Made by a program: the position numbers and the translations under genes. From the NCBI RefSeq assembly GCF_000214725.1, contig NC_015574.1:186001-250000 (forward strand): 64,000 nucleotides of DNA, in the 5' to 3' direction. Positions 55,203 through 63,729 of this stretch are shown one piece after another. Each line of letters starts with the position of its first letter. The stretch's first letter is position 1. Below the pieces are notes generated by a model, which was given only the letters and a program-made list of their open reading frames with translations, was not told the DNA's origin and ran no database searches. Source of the DNA: Methanobacterium paludis (GTDB lineage: Archaea > Methanobacteriota > Methanobacteria > Methanobacteriales > Methanobacteriaceae).

Positions 55203-56042
55203 TTACTGTCTTAACTTACTCTCAACGATCTTTACTTGTGTGTTGCATTTTTCCATTATTATGTTTTTAATGCTCTTTTCAAGCATGTTTGGGTTTATGG
55301 AGATCCAGATATTCGCCTCGGAATCAAGAAGTTTCCTGACCTTAACCACTCCATCGGATTCTTTCAAAGCTTCAACAGATTTTTCTATATTTGAATCCAC
55401 TTTTATCTTCATTTCGGCGATTCTCCAGTTGGTCATCTTCTTAGCTATGTCTATTGCATCTATTTCATTTTCTATCTTGCTATTTATGTATGAGTGGAAT
55501 GGAAGTAAGGTTATTGCAACTGTTAAACCTGCTATAGTAGTGATGAGAGCTATATTAATTCCCAGGGCCATTGTTGTTGGGTTTGCGTCAACACCAAGTG
55601 ATTTGAATGTGTACCACATACCAAGAACCGTTCCTATAAGTCCTAAAAGTGGTGCAATTTCAATTATGGTCCTGATAGTATCTAGACCCTTGGTCATGCG
55701 CCCCATCTCCACGATGAAAACCCTTTCCATGGCATCTTCCACTTCGGCTCTGTTTCGATATCCAATCTTAAGGGCTTCTGATATTATTTTGGATAATGGG
55801 TTTTGGTATTTTCCTATTGAGCGTAATGCTTCTAGGGAACCACCTTTTTCCATAGCTTTGTTTACGTCCCCCATTATTTGGGGCAGTTCCACTTTGGATA
55901 TTTTTCGCATGTGATGAATTTTCTCTAAGGAAGATGCGAGACCGTAAATGCCTATAACGGTTATTACATAGGTTATAATTCCTCCGTTTTTGAACATCTC
56001 CATTATAGTTCCAAAAGCACTGTTAAAAAATTCTAATATCAT
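55203..56042 (-). CDS. MotA/TolQ/ExbB proton channel family protein
   Basis: A 279-residue ExbB-type channel subunit. The N-terminal membrane segment (GGIITYVITVIGIYGLASSLEKI), then a cytoplasmic region, then two segments: RTIIEIAPLLGLIGTVLGMWYTF near 125-147 and MALGINIALITTIAGLTVAITLLPF near 158-182. The GLIGTVLGM and TTIAGLTVAI motifs are diagnostic. An unusually long C-terminal soluble domain (about 190-279) is not standard for ExbB. ExbD follows after 94 bases. GGAG precedes the ATG. Confidence 0.9.
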   Translation of the reverse strand: MILEFFNSAFGTIMEMFKNGGIITYVITVIGIYGLASSLEKIHHMRKISKVELPQIMGDVNKAMEKGGSLEALRSIGKYQNPLSKIISEALKIGYRNRAEVEDAMERVFIVEMGRMTKGLDTIRTIIEIAPLLGLIGTVLGMWYTFKSLGVDANPTTMALGINIALITTIAGLTVAITLLPFHSYINSKIENEIDAIDIAKKMTNWRIAEMKIKVDSNIEKSVEALKESDGVVKVRKLLDSEANIWISINPNMLEKSIKNIIMEKCNTQVKIVESKLRQ

Positions 56043-56055
56043 GTTATCTCCAACT

Positions 56056-56664
56056 TTATCTTGTTTTTGCTACTGTTGCCCATGATTTCCTGACAAAATC
56101 GGGCAGATCCTCGTAAGAGGTTTTCTTTAGAAATGCAATGGTTTTAGGGTCGCTGGGATAGCCAGATCCAATTTCTTTAAATTCTTTCCTTATTTTTTGG
56201 ACTTCACTGTCCCTTTCAACCTTTGCAACAATTGAAGCCGCTGAAACAATAACATACTTATCATCTGCTTTGTGTTCAGCCACTACCTCAAGATTTTCTT
56301 TGTATGTTTCAATTTCAGCCTTAAATCTCTTTGGTTTTACGTCTATACAATCTATTATGGAGATATCAGGTTCTGAGTCTCCTATGATCTTTTTCATTGC
56401 GATCTTCTCAATTTCGTTGAGGTTCACGTCCTTCGACCTCAGAAGGTCTATGTCCTGGGCTGTTATTTTCACAGGATAACATTCTGCGATTTTTTTTATC
56501 TTTCTTGATAAAACTATCCTTCTTTTTGGAGATAACTTTTTTGAGTCCCTTAATTTCAATCTTTCAAGGTACTTGACTCTGTTCTCTTCGATTGCAACTC
56601 CACATACCACTAAAGGACCAAGTACAGATCCTCTTCCTGCTTCATCTATACCTACTATTTTCAT
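56056..56664 (-). CDS. rnhB: ribonuclease HII
   Basis: A 202-residue type 2 RNase H that removes ribonucleotides and RNA primers from DNA. Catalytic acidic residues are visible in GIDEAGRGSVLGPLVV (Asp and Glu near 5-6), in the IIDCIDVKP segment (Asp near 100) and in ADDKYVIVSAASIVAKVERD (Asp near 131). GSGYPSDPKT is the usual C-terminal block. The ExbB gene starts 13 bases after its stop, so they may be co-transcribed. Confidence 0.95.
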   Translation of the reverse strand: MKIVGIDEAGRGSVLGPLVVCGVAIEENRVKYLERLKLRDSKKLSPKRRIVLSRKIKKIAECYPVKITAQDIDLLRSKDVNLNEIEKIAMKKIIGDSEPDISIIDCIDVKPKRFKAEIETYKENLEVVAEHKADDKYVIVSAASIVAKVERDSEVQKIRKEFKEIGSGYPSDPKTIAFLKKTSYEDLPDFVRKSWATVAKTR

Positions 56665-56998
56665 TTTTAAGCCTGTAAACCTTATTAAGCATTGCTTTTT
56701 TAATAATATGTTCTTATCTTAATTTTTTAATCAATGATCTGGAATTATTCAGAATTATATTTAAATTAATCTAAAAGTTTTTTTTTATTGGTCTAAAGAT
56801 TATTGATCTAAAATTAGTTCAAAGTAATCCACCAAAAAATCAGGATTTAATTAGAAAAAAATATTTTTAAAAAAGTCAAATAACAAAGTCAAATAATTCT
56901 AAAAAAAGTTGGATTAAAAAAAGCGGGATCGTTCTAAAAAAATAATTTTTTAGAAAATAAATTTAAAAAATTAAAAAGTTTAGGAATTAGTTAAACAC
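56665..56998. other. AT-rich spacer between mreB and rnhB
   Basis: A 334-base gap after the mreB stop. It is made of A/T runs and I find no hairpin strong enough to call a terminator and no gene. Confidence 0.45.
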
Positions 56999-58081
56999 TC
57001 ATTTCATGGCTTTTAAACGTACCTCTGGCTCAAGTGCCCTTGGTTCTGCAGCTACTATTGCAGCACCTTTAGCAACAACGGTCATAGGGTCGTCTGAAAT
57101 TTCCACTGGGACTCCAACTTCTTCGTATATCCTTTCTTTTAATCCTTTAAGTTGGGATGTTCCTCCCACAACAACTGTTTTGTTGTAGACACCGGATATG
57201 AGCTCAGGTGACATTCTCTCAAGTACCAGTGCTAATGCTTCGATAAGCCTGACCACTATAGGTTCTGCAGCATCTGCAACCAGTTTGGAATCTATCTCTA
57301 CTTTTTTAGGTTTGTTGGTTTCCATTGATTTTCCAATGGCTGCTGTTTTGGTTGGCTCTATGGTTGCTGATGAATGAACCATTCCAACATTTATCTTGGC
57401 CTTTTCAGCTTCATGGATTCCTATTTCAACTTTGTAAAGTTCTTTGACTTTATCGACGATGTTTTTATCTATGTCATCTCCACCGTTTCTTATGGTTTCA
57501 ATGTCTGTGATTCCACCGAGGGATATGACCACTATGTCACTTGAACCTGCACCGAGGTCGATCACCATGGTACCTTCTGCCTCTGCAATTGGGAGACCTG
57601 CTCCAATTGCTGCTGAAAGTCCTTCGCTTATGACTAGAACGTAGTTAGCCCCTGCTTTTTTACCTATGTCTTCGACTGCACGTTTTTCAACTTCTGATGC
57701 GTCTCCAGGTATGCCCACCACTATCCTGTCAATGCTGTCTATGGCATCGTTTGAACCTTTATCCATTGCATAAACTAAAAGAGCTTCTGCTTGAGATATA
57801 CTTTCAATAACACCTTTTTTGAGAGGCCTTACGGCAATTATGTCTTCAGGGGTTCTTCCTAACATGGCCTTAGCTTCTTCACCTACTGCGAGTACGTAGG
57901 TAGGGTCTTCTTTTTTAACAGCCACTACTGATGGTATTTTGTATAAGTCAAATTTGTCACCGGATGGTTTTGCAACTACGGTGTTTAAAGTTCCTAGATC
58001 TATTCCTAAAGTGTTTGTTAAACCTTTTTTCTTAACTTCTCCTTCTACTTCTTCTTCCTTTTTTCCAAAAAGATTGATCAT
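56999..58081 (-). CDS. mreB: MreB-like actin-family protein
   Basis: A 360-residue actin-fold ATPase. Phosphate 1 motif LGIDLGTLNTVVAKP is near 27-41, phosphate 2 MVIDLGAGSSDIVVISLGG near 172-190 and the adenosine motif VVVGGTSQLKGL near 307-318. An N-terminal tail, MINLFGKKEEEVEGEVKKK, precedes the core. Its hydrophobic-basic start could bind the membrane. In archaea MreB is largely limited to pseudomurein-walled methanogens, where it is proposed to guide wall growth. GGAGGAATAAA precedes the ATG. The gene begins one base after an unknown partner gene. Confidence 0.88.
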   Translation of the reverse strand: MINLFGKKEEEVEGEVKKKGLTNTLGIDLGTLNTVVAKPSGDKFDLYKIPSVVAVKKEDPTYVLAVGEEAKAMLGRTPEDIIAVRPLKKGVIESISQAEALLVYAMDKGSNDAIDSIDRIVVGIPGDASEVEKRAVEDIGKKAGANYVLVISEGLSAAIGAGLPIAEAEGTMVIDLGAGSSDIVVISLGGITDIETIRNGGDDIDKNIVDKVKELYKVEIGIHEAEKAKINVGMVHSSATIEPTKTAAIGKSMETNKPKKVEIDSKLVADAAEPIVVRLIEALALVLERMSPELISGVYNKTVVVGGTSQLKGLKERIYEEVGVPVEISDDPMTVVAKGAAIVAAEPRALEPEVRLKAMK

Positions 58082-58082
58082 T

Positions 58083-58712
58083 TTATTCCTCCTTTAAAAT
58101 CTTACTAAACTCTATTACGAATATTTTGTTTAATTTTGCAATTTCCTTGATCTTTTCGATGTAAACTTGATCAGTAGATATTAAAACGGTTGAAAGAGCA
58201 ACATCCGCCATTTTAAACAACGGATCAATGGTACTTCTGACAAAAGCAGGTAATTTGCTGGTTATGTAAACATCTGTTTCTATAAAACCGGTGGTTTTAT
58301 CTTCCAATAAAAATGAAAGTTTAACCCTATTTTTTTCACAGTCTCCCATGAATTTTTTTATGGAGTTATCAGGTCCAACAGTTAACATGAGGTTTGGCTC
58401 ATTGAGGACATAATAAGGTGCTATTTTAAGATATGAACCTCCATTTTCCTTGCAGATTAAACTTAATTCTCTTATTTTGTTTATATCTCCGTACAGCAGG
58501 ATGAAATCAAATTTTTTTGTCACGAATGATTCCTTGGTGCTGATGTGCTCCCTGCAAAGGATTTTAACCCGTTCTTTATCTATTATGGCCGCATATGCAA
58601 CGTTGTTGACCATTTCTTCGTTACCGGCTATTACACACCATATCTTATCTGAATCCGGCATTGTAGAAACTTTTGCAGCTCTTCTCAAGGTTTTAATTTT
58701 ATTTTCTATCAT
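58083..58712 (-). CDS. unknown protein coupled to MreB
   Basis: A 209-residue soluble protein that I do not recognise. The N-terminal half alternates strands and helices in a Rossmann-like way (KIWCVIAGNEEMV, then RVKILCREH, then FDFILLYGDINKIREL). The C-terminal half includes DVALSTVLISTDQVYIEKIKEIAKLN. No membrane segment or catalytic motif stands out. The stop is one base from the mreB ATG, so the two are translated together and may act together. ATG 58712 is preferred, because GTGGT lies just before it; another in-frame ATG is at 58727. Confidence 0.7.
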   Translation of the reverse strand: MIENKIKTLRRAAKVSTMPDSDKIWCVIAGNEEMVNNVAYAAIIDKERVKILCREHISTKESFVTKKFDFILLYGDINKIRELSLICKENGGSYLKIAPYYVLNEPNLMLTVGPDNSIKKFMGDCEKNRVKLSFLLEDKTTGFIETDVYITSKLPAFVRSTIDPLFKMADVALSTVLISTDQVYIEKIKEIAKLNKIFVIEFSKILKEE

Positions 58713-59657
58713 CAAACCACTTCTCATGTGGATATAATTATGTTTATTACGATGAATTACCTATGAATTGTAAATATTTAAGTGTAAATATCTGGGTTAT
58801 TTAGTACAATACAGTTCAATACAACACTAATTTACAACACAATTCTGATGGATTTTTTAATTAATATATTCCTATGCTAAATATTCTATACTAAATTAGT
58901 TCTACTATGTTTTATTAAATAAAGTTACGGATGAATTAGTAATATTAGTATCACTTTAATCTTTACGAATAGTAATTATCGTTAAAGTTTTACTAATTGC
59001 TAGTTTACTAAGGTTCTGTTAATAATAAATGAATTGGTTCTTTTTCATTACTTACCATATATATTTTTACAATTTCCAGTTTTAGGATATGAAGTGAATT
59101 TAATCCTTCAAAATTCTTAAAACTCAGTTAATGTCGTTATAAAATTTAATACAGATTTAATTAATAAAAGAACACTCAATATAAAACTCAAACATCTTAT
59201 TCAGATTATATTTAATAGGGATTAAGACTTTCAGTTGATAAAGCAATACTTGAAAATTAATAATAATTTCTTCAACCAATTATTTATCTCTCAATGCAAA
59301 TATATATAAATGTTTTAAGTTATTGAGTTTTCATTATTTAAGTTTTCTATCCGTAATATTCTGTTTAAATTGGTAATTGTGGGATATGACTACTAAAAAT
59401 GTTACATATAAAATAATTTGATATGATCAGTTTAACGATGTTTATAGTTCCAAACAACATTTGTAAATATCGATAACCATTTTAATAGGTTCTAACTAAC
59501 CAAGATAGTTTGATATTAAAATTTTTGATAAATAATTAAACATTGAATAGTTGTATTCTATTATATGAATACTGGTTATTCATGTATCCTTAAAATGATT
59601 TTTAGGATTTTTTTTAAAACGATTGAATTTGATCAAGTTGATAAAACCGTGATAATC
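58713..59657. other. longest spacer in the window, divergent
   Basis: About 945 bases of very AT-rich DNA between divergent envelope genes. A strong TATA-like AAATATATATAAATG lies at about 59298-59312, too far from the next start to be its only promoter. A second, weaker TATTATATGAAT lies at about 59559-59570, nearer the asd start. I find no credible gene. Confidence 0.45.
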
Positions 59658-60329
59658 ATGTTTGTGGAAGGAACTTTAAAAAAAATAGGAATATTGTTAA
59701 CATTAGCAGTTTTACCCTTCTTATTCGGTTATTTCCTGGTAAGTTTTGTCCTATTCTCACTTATAGCTCTTTTAATGCAGTTTTTTAGAGATCCGAAACG
59801 AAAGATACCTTCACAGAAGGGTGTAATTGTTGCGCCCGCAGATGGGAGGATATTTAAAGGAAAGATAGATAGGATAGAAACGGTTGAATATGATGATATC
59901 CTTATGAAACATATTTTAAAGAAGGGTGAGAAGGGCATCCGTGTAAGTACGTTTATGTCACCCTTTGATGTTCATGTACAAAGGGTACCTGTTTCAGGTG
60001 AGATCGTGGAAACGAAGTACTGCCCCGGCAAATTCAAGATCGCATCAGGAAACGTTCAAAAGGAAAACGAAAAGAATTTAATAGTGATAGATTCAGAGTA
60101 TGGAAAAGTGGGAGTAATCCAGATAGCAGGCTTTGTAGCAAGAAGGATAGTTCAGTACGTCAATGTAGGGGACAAAGTTGACAGGGGTGACAGATTAGGG
60201 ATGATACGGTTTGGATCCCGGGTTGATGTTATAATACCCGCTGAAAAATTCAAACTCCTGGTCGTAGAGGGTCAAAAACCAAAGGCTGGAGAAACCATTG
60301 TTGCTAGATTAATTAACAATAAACAATAA
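59658..60329 (+). CDS. asd: archaetidylserine decarboxylase proenzyme
   Basis: A 223-residue pyruvoyl enzyme that decarboxylates archaetidylserine to archaetidylethanolamine. It has a hydrophobic N-terminal hairpin (about 8-40), VAPADGRIF near 58 and the STFMSPFDVHVQRVPVSG block near 98. MIRFGSRVDVIIP near 187 includes the Gly-Ser bond where the chain self-cleaves to form the pyruvoyl group; archaeal short forms use GSR in place of bacterial LGST. ATG 59658 is preferred over an upstream extension to 59565, because the extension is unlike the family. The next gene makes its substrate. Confidence 0.92.
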   Translation: MFVEGTLKKIGILLTLAVLPFLFGYFLVSFVLFSLIALLMQFFRDPKRKIPSQKGVIVAPADGRIFKGKIDRIETVEYDDILMKHILKKGEKGIRVSTFMSPFDVHVQRVPVSGEIVETKYCPGKFKIASGNVQKENEKNLIVIDSEYGKVGVIQIAGFVARRIVQYVNVGDKVDRGDRLGMIRFGSRVDVIIPAEKFKLLVVEGQKPKAGETIVARLINNKQ

Positions 60330-60350
60330 TAAAGGAAAAAAACTGATAAA

Positions 60351-61082
60351 ATGAGCTTAAATATGAATATGAAGAATTATATTTCTTATGCAGATTTAGT
60401 TTCTATTGGAAACGCTTCTTTTGGGTTTCTTTCAATTTTAATGGTGGTAAATGGTAATTTGATTTTTTCTGCAATGTTTATGCTTGTTGCAGTTATATTT
60501 GATTCATTGGATGGTTGGGTTGCAAGGAAGACTAAAAGAGATGATGAGTTTGGATTTGGAAAAAATATTGATTCCTTGTCTGATGTAATATCCTTTGGTG
60601 TTGCACCGGGAATGCTTCTCTATTCTGCATGCGTATCGTATAGTATACCATACCTTAATATAGTAGTAGGTCTTCTAATAGTTATATGTGGAATATTAAG
60701 ACTTGCAAGGTTCAATGTGCTCACAGATTCAATTAATGGTGTTGGTGAAAAATTTGTGGGATTGCCCATACCTTCAACAGCTTTGATCCTGGGATCATTT
60801 TATCTTTCAGGTATCTTCAGGATGGATGTTGCACTGGTAATAATGGCGGTGATATCTGTGCTTATGGTAAGTACAGTTGAGTATCCAAAATTTAAGAAAA
60901 CAAAATTTGTTGCAGCGGGTAGTGTCTTGATAGTTTTGACATGTTTACCCCCAAACATTCTATCTGTAATTGCAAATCTTCCCGCAAAACTTTTATTCGT
61001 TGCCGCATTAATGTATTTATTAGCAGTGCCGTTTATGGATTTATACGCCAAGCTTCACAGAAGTGGTCCAAATGTTAGATAA
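60351..61082 (+). CDS. archaetidylserine synthase (CDP-alcohol transferase)
   Basis: A 243-residue membrane enzyme that exchanges CMP of CDP-archaeol for serine. The CDP-alcohol phosphotransferase motif is FDSLDGWVARKTKRDDEFG, followed by NIDSLSD, near 44-74, with the Asp residues that hold the metal. About six to seven membrane segments follow. It overlaps the DUF515 gene by 11 bases and follows the decarboxylase by 21, so three envelope genes form one operon. Confidence 0.92.
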   Translation: MSLNMNMKNYISYADLVSIGNASFGFLSILMVVNGNLIFSAMFMLVAVIFDSLDGWVARKTKRDDEFGFGKNIDSLSDVISFGVAPGMLLYSACVSYSIPYLNIVVGLLIVICGILRLARFNVLTDSINGVGEKFVGLPIPSTALILGSFYLSGIFRMDVALVIMAVISVLMVSTVEYPKFKKTKFVAAGSVLIVLTCLPPNILSVIANLPAKLLFVAALMYLLAVPFMDLYAKLHRSGPNVR

Positions 61083-62370
61083 AATATTAGGAAAAAAGGA
61101 TAACGACAAAAAAGATACCCCTGATCTTCATAAAAATGGAAAGAAATCTGAGTCAGATATGGGGGGACGACTCAAGGATATGGTAGGCAAAGTATCCGTG
61201 AAAGCAAATGATACCTTTAATGGGAAAGATGAGAACAAAGGTTCATCTGATAAAAAGATACCGAGACCAATGCCTAAACCAAAACCTAAACCTCTTGATA
61301 AACCTAGATTAAGATCTCCTGAGACTAAGAAAAAGTCCGGATTTGGGGGAGGAGGTTTTGGAAGGAAGATCCCTGATGATGACGATCAGAGAACATTGGT
61401 AGGGGCAGCTGTTGTAGGAATTATTCTTATAGTACTTGGAATAGCAGCTTACTATTTCATATTTTATTCACCGTATCAAGACTCTTTGAACAATGCAAAG
61501 ATGGAAAAGATCAACGAGACCAACTCGTATTTTACAGGACCTTTAGCAACGGATTCTAAAAAACTGACACTTTTAGCTCAAATTGATGCTGGAGTCACGC
61601 CAGAACAGGTGCTTGCAGTTGATGTCATGGGACCTGCAACATCTTCATGGAGAACGTATCAGAAGCAGCAGATCGTTAACAAGACGGATCCCTATGGACG
61701 GGTTATGATAACGTACACTGCAAATGATCAAAAGAACCTTCTTATGAACAATTCAAGTGCACAAACAATAGTTAATGAAGCAGATGCAAGTGTTCTGTCT
61801 AAAATGGAGATAAATACACCTGATACAGTTGCAGTTCCAATAATGATCTCCCGTTTACAAGCTGCAGGTGGTCTTATAAATGTTGGTGATTCAGTTGACG
61901 TGTATTTAAATACAAATGCTTCTACAAGCTCAACCAACGAAAGCAATCAGACATCTAGCAGTGATTCTCCTAACATAAGTGGAGCGACGGTTCTTGCAAT
62001 TTTAAGGGCAACGGACAGTGGAGCTATAGATGCTAACTTGACGGAAGCAACGGCCAGTTCGTCGGGTTCCGGTTATATGGCAACCCAATCTTCAAGCACT
62101 GATGTTGAACAGCTTTTAAGAGCTGCATCATCCGGAACATGGAACGATTCACAGGTAAGTGCAGTTTTAAGTTCATATGGATGGAAATTATCTGACTTTG
62201 AGAGAGAATCCAATTTAGGTGACCTTGATGCAGAGTATTTAATAGTACTCGAAGTTCCAAGGGAGAATGCATTGTTCCTCATACAGAATATGAATAGTGT
62301 AGTATTAACTGTTCCAACGTCGAGTGCACCAGAGTGGATGATTACTGAATTAAAATCGATCTATGGCTAG
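61072..62370 (+). CDS. DUF515 membrane-anchored protein, CpaB/SAF-like
   Basis: A 432-residue protein. A cytoplasmic, highly charged N-terminus (about 1-105) contains a Pro-Lys repeat region near 65-80 and a Gly-rich basic stretch. One membrane segment (about 109-131) follows, then a long outer region with Ser/Thr/Asn-rich linkers. VAVPIMISRLQAAGGLINVGDSVDVYL near 259-285 resembles the SAF region of CpaB pilus-assembly proteins. DUF515 is typical of Methanobacteriales and its role is unknown. ATG 61072 follows AGTGGT inside the synthase gene; a GTG at 61063 is less likely. Confidence 0.8.
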   Translation: MLDKILGKKDNDKKDTPDLHKNGKKSESDMGGRLKDMVGKVSVKANDTFNGKDENKGSSDKKIPRPMPKPKPKPLDKPRLRSPETKKKSGFGGGGFGRKIPDDDDQRTLVGAAVVGIILIVLGIAAYYFIFYSPYQDSLNNAKMEKINETNSYFTGPLATDSKKLTLLAQIDAGVTPEQVLAVDVMGPATSSWRTYQKQQIVNKTDPYGRVMITYTANDQKNLLMNNSSAQTIVNEADASVLSKMEINTPDTVAVPIMISRLQAAGGLINVGDSVDVYLNTNASTSSTNESNQTSSSDSPNISGATVLAILRATDSGAIDANLTEATASSSGSGYMATQSSSTDVEQLLRAASSGTWNDSQVSAVLSSYGWKLSDFERESNLGDLDAEYLIVLEVPRENALFLIQNMNSVVLTVPTSSAPEWMITELKSIYG

Positions 62371-62381
62371 ACGAAAATGTG

Positions 62382-62430
62382 TTGGCTCATGATTAACTTC
62401 AATCATTAGCCAATGTATTCTATTTTTCTA
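62382..62430 (+). terminator. strong hairpin plus T-rich tail after DUF515 gene
   Basis: Stem TTGGCT-C-ATGATT (62382-62394) pairs with AATCAT-T-AGCCAA (62401-62413), 12 pairs with one mismatch and a six-base loop. A run rich in T follows. It separates the asd-synthase-DUF515 operon from the sortase gene. Confidence 0.75.
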
Positions 62431-62637
62431 ATTTTTTTCTTCTAAGTTGGAATCTTTTGTTACAAATAGAATATTATTAATATTATTTATGATCATAAAT
62501 TTATCAGATCATAAAGATCATCTACTATCAAGTTGATTAAGTGAATAATCATGCTTGTGTAGTAGAATTAAACCAGTTGATCTAACTAAAGTTGATTCCT
62601 TATAGAGAGATAAAGTTTCAAAGAGGATGGTTTGTTT

Positions 62638-63360
62638 ATGAAAATTTCAACCCTTTTTGTGGTGCTGGGTTTGGTAATAATCTCACTTTACTGTTTTATG
62701 GAAGTGGATTATTATGTGTCCTACCAGGAAATAACTAAAAATACATCAGATGTTCCATATGTAACCATATCAAAAATAGGGCTTGAACAAGCCATAAACA
62801 ACAAATCAATAAATTATGGTGTTTACCATGAGCCTGCATCAGCAAACCCCGGCTCTGGAACTGTTATATTATTTGGACATAGAACACTGCATGGATCACC
62901 ATTTTTGAACCTTGATAAACTCACGGCCGGGGACAATATAACTGTTGAATGGCCAGGAATAGGGGATGTTGATTACACAGTCATGAACTCAACGATCGTG
63001 CCGGCCTCGTATAGGATGTCGGTGGATCAGGGCAATGTACTCTTCCTCATCACATGTTATCCGTTGGGTTCATCTGCCCAAAGGTTGATAATAGAAGCTA
63101 AACAGGGAAGTATTTATCCAATTCAAAAAACAGAGCAAAAAGCCAATCCTCAAGCACCTTATGCTCCATTAATAATATTAGGGTTCTTTTTAGGAGGAAC
63201 GTTTTTGAGCTATATCTACCCTGTTAAGGATGAAAGGATCATAATATTCATAGCAATTATAGCATTAACACTATTTTTGGTTGTTGAATACTTCTTCCAG
63301 TTACCTACAGATGGCATTGAATCCGCATTATCAAATATAAATAATTTCTTGGGTGTTTAA
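62638..63360 (+). CDS. sortase-family transpeptidase
   Basis: A 240-residue sortase. An N-terminal membrane segment (about 3-22) is followed by the catalytic barrel. The His is in LFGHRTLHGSPFLNLDKL near 82-99, the Cys in FLITCYPLGS near 138-147 and the Arg in AQRLII near 150. Two C-terminal membrane segments follow (PLIILGFFLGGTFLSYI and the IIIFIAIIALTLFLVVEYFF stretch), unlike most Gram-positive sortases. It should cut a sorting signal and attach the protein to an amine acceptor outside the cell. Gene context (archaetidylethanolamine synthesis, DUF515) hints at a lipid or wall acceptor. ATG 62638 follows AGAGGATGG. Confidence 0.88.
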   Translation: MKISTLFVVLGLVIISLYCFMEVDYYVSYQEITKNTSDVPYVTISKIGLEQAINNKSINYGVYHEPASANPGSGTVILFGHRTLHGSPFLNLDKLTAGDNITVEWPGIGDVDYTVMNSTIVPASYRMSVDQGNVLFLITCYPLGSSAQRLIIEAKQGSIYPIQKTEQKANPQAPYAPLIILGFFLGGTFLSYIYPVKDERIIIFIAIIALTLFLVVEYFFQLPTDGIESALSNINNFLGV

Positions 63361-63729
63361 ATGGATGTAAATGAACAGTACTTTAACAATATTTCAGAAA
63401 GAGAAAGAGCCATATTTGAAGGTGCAATCACAATGGGTGCATTGTTCCACCAGTTCGTTGGAACTCCTGTAAACACTGAAAATGCAGCTACACTTGAAAG
63501 GTCAATAAAAGATGCAATGGAACTTCAGCCGTGTATAAAAAAGGTTGAAGTTGTAATAAACAAAGAAATCCTTGAAAAAGTTAAAAATGAATATAGCTAC
63601 GTGTCTCTCACAGGGGACATGTTGGACGTGAAAGTTGTAGCTGAGTACGGTGATAGAAAAGCTTTTATAAGACTCAGATACATTGAAGACCTTAATTACC
63701 CGTTAATGTACGTTGAAAGGATTGAGTAA
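63361..63729 (+). CDS. mptD: dihydroneopterin aldolase, archaeal MptD type
   Basis: A 122-residue protein matching the archaeal dihydroneopterin aldolase family (PF04038). It converts 7,8-dihydro-D-neopterin to 6-hydroxymethyl-dihydropterin on the way to tetrahydromethanopterin. The signature is ERERAIFEGAITMGALFHQFVGTPV near residues 13-37, and the length equals the Methanocaldococcus enzyme. The ATG follows the sortase stop with no gap, with GGGTG at proper distance, so the genes are co-translated although their roles look unrelated. Confidence 0.88.
   Translation: MDVNEQYFNNISERERAIFEGAITMGALFHQFVGTPVNTENAATLERSIKDAMELQPCIKKVEVVINKEILEKVKNEYSYVSLTGDMLDVKVVAEYGDRKAFIRLRYIEDLNYPLMYVERIE

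Noticed and set aside
59565..59657. 31-residue N-terminal extension of archaetidylserine decarboxylase
   Set aside because: Unlike the family and AT-driven in composition; ATG 59658 has a plausible ribosome-binding site.
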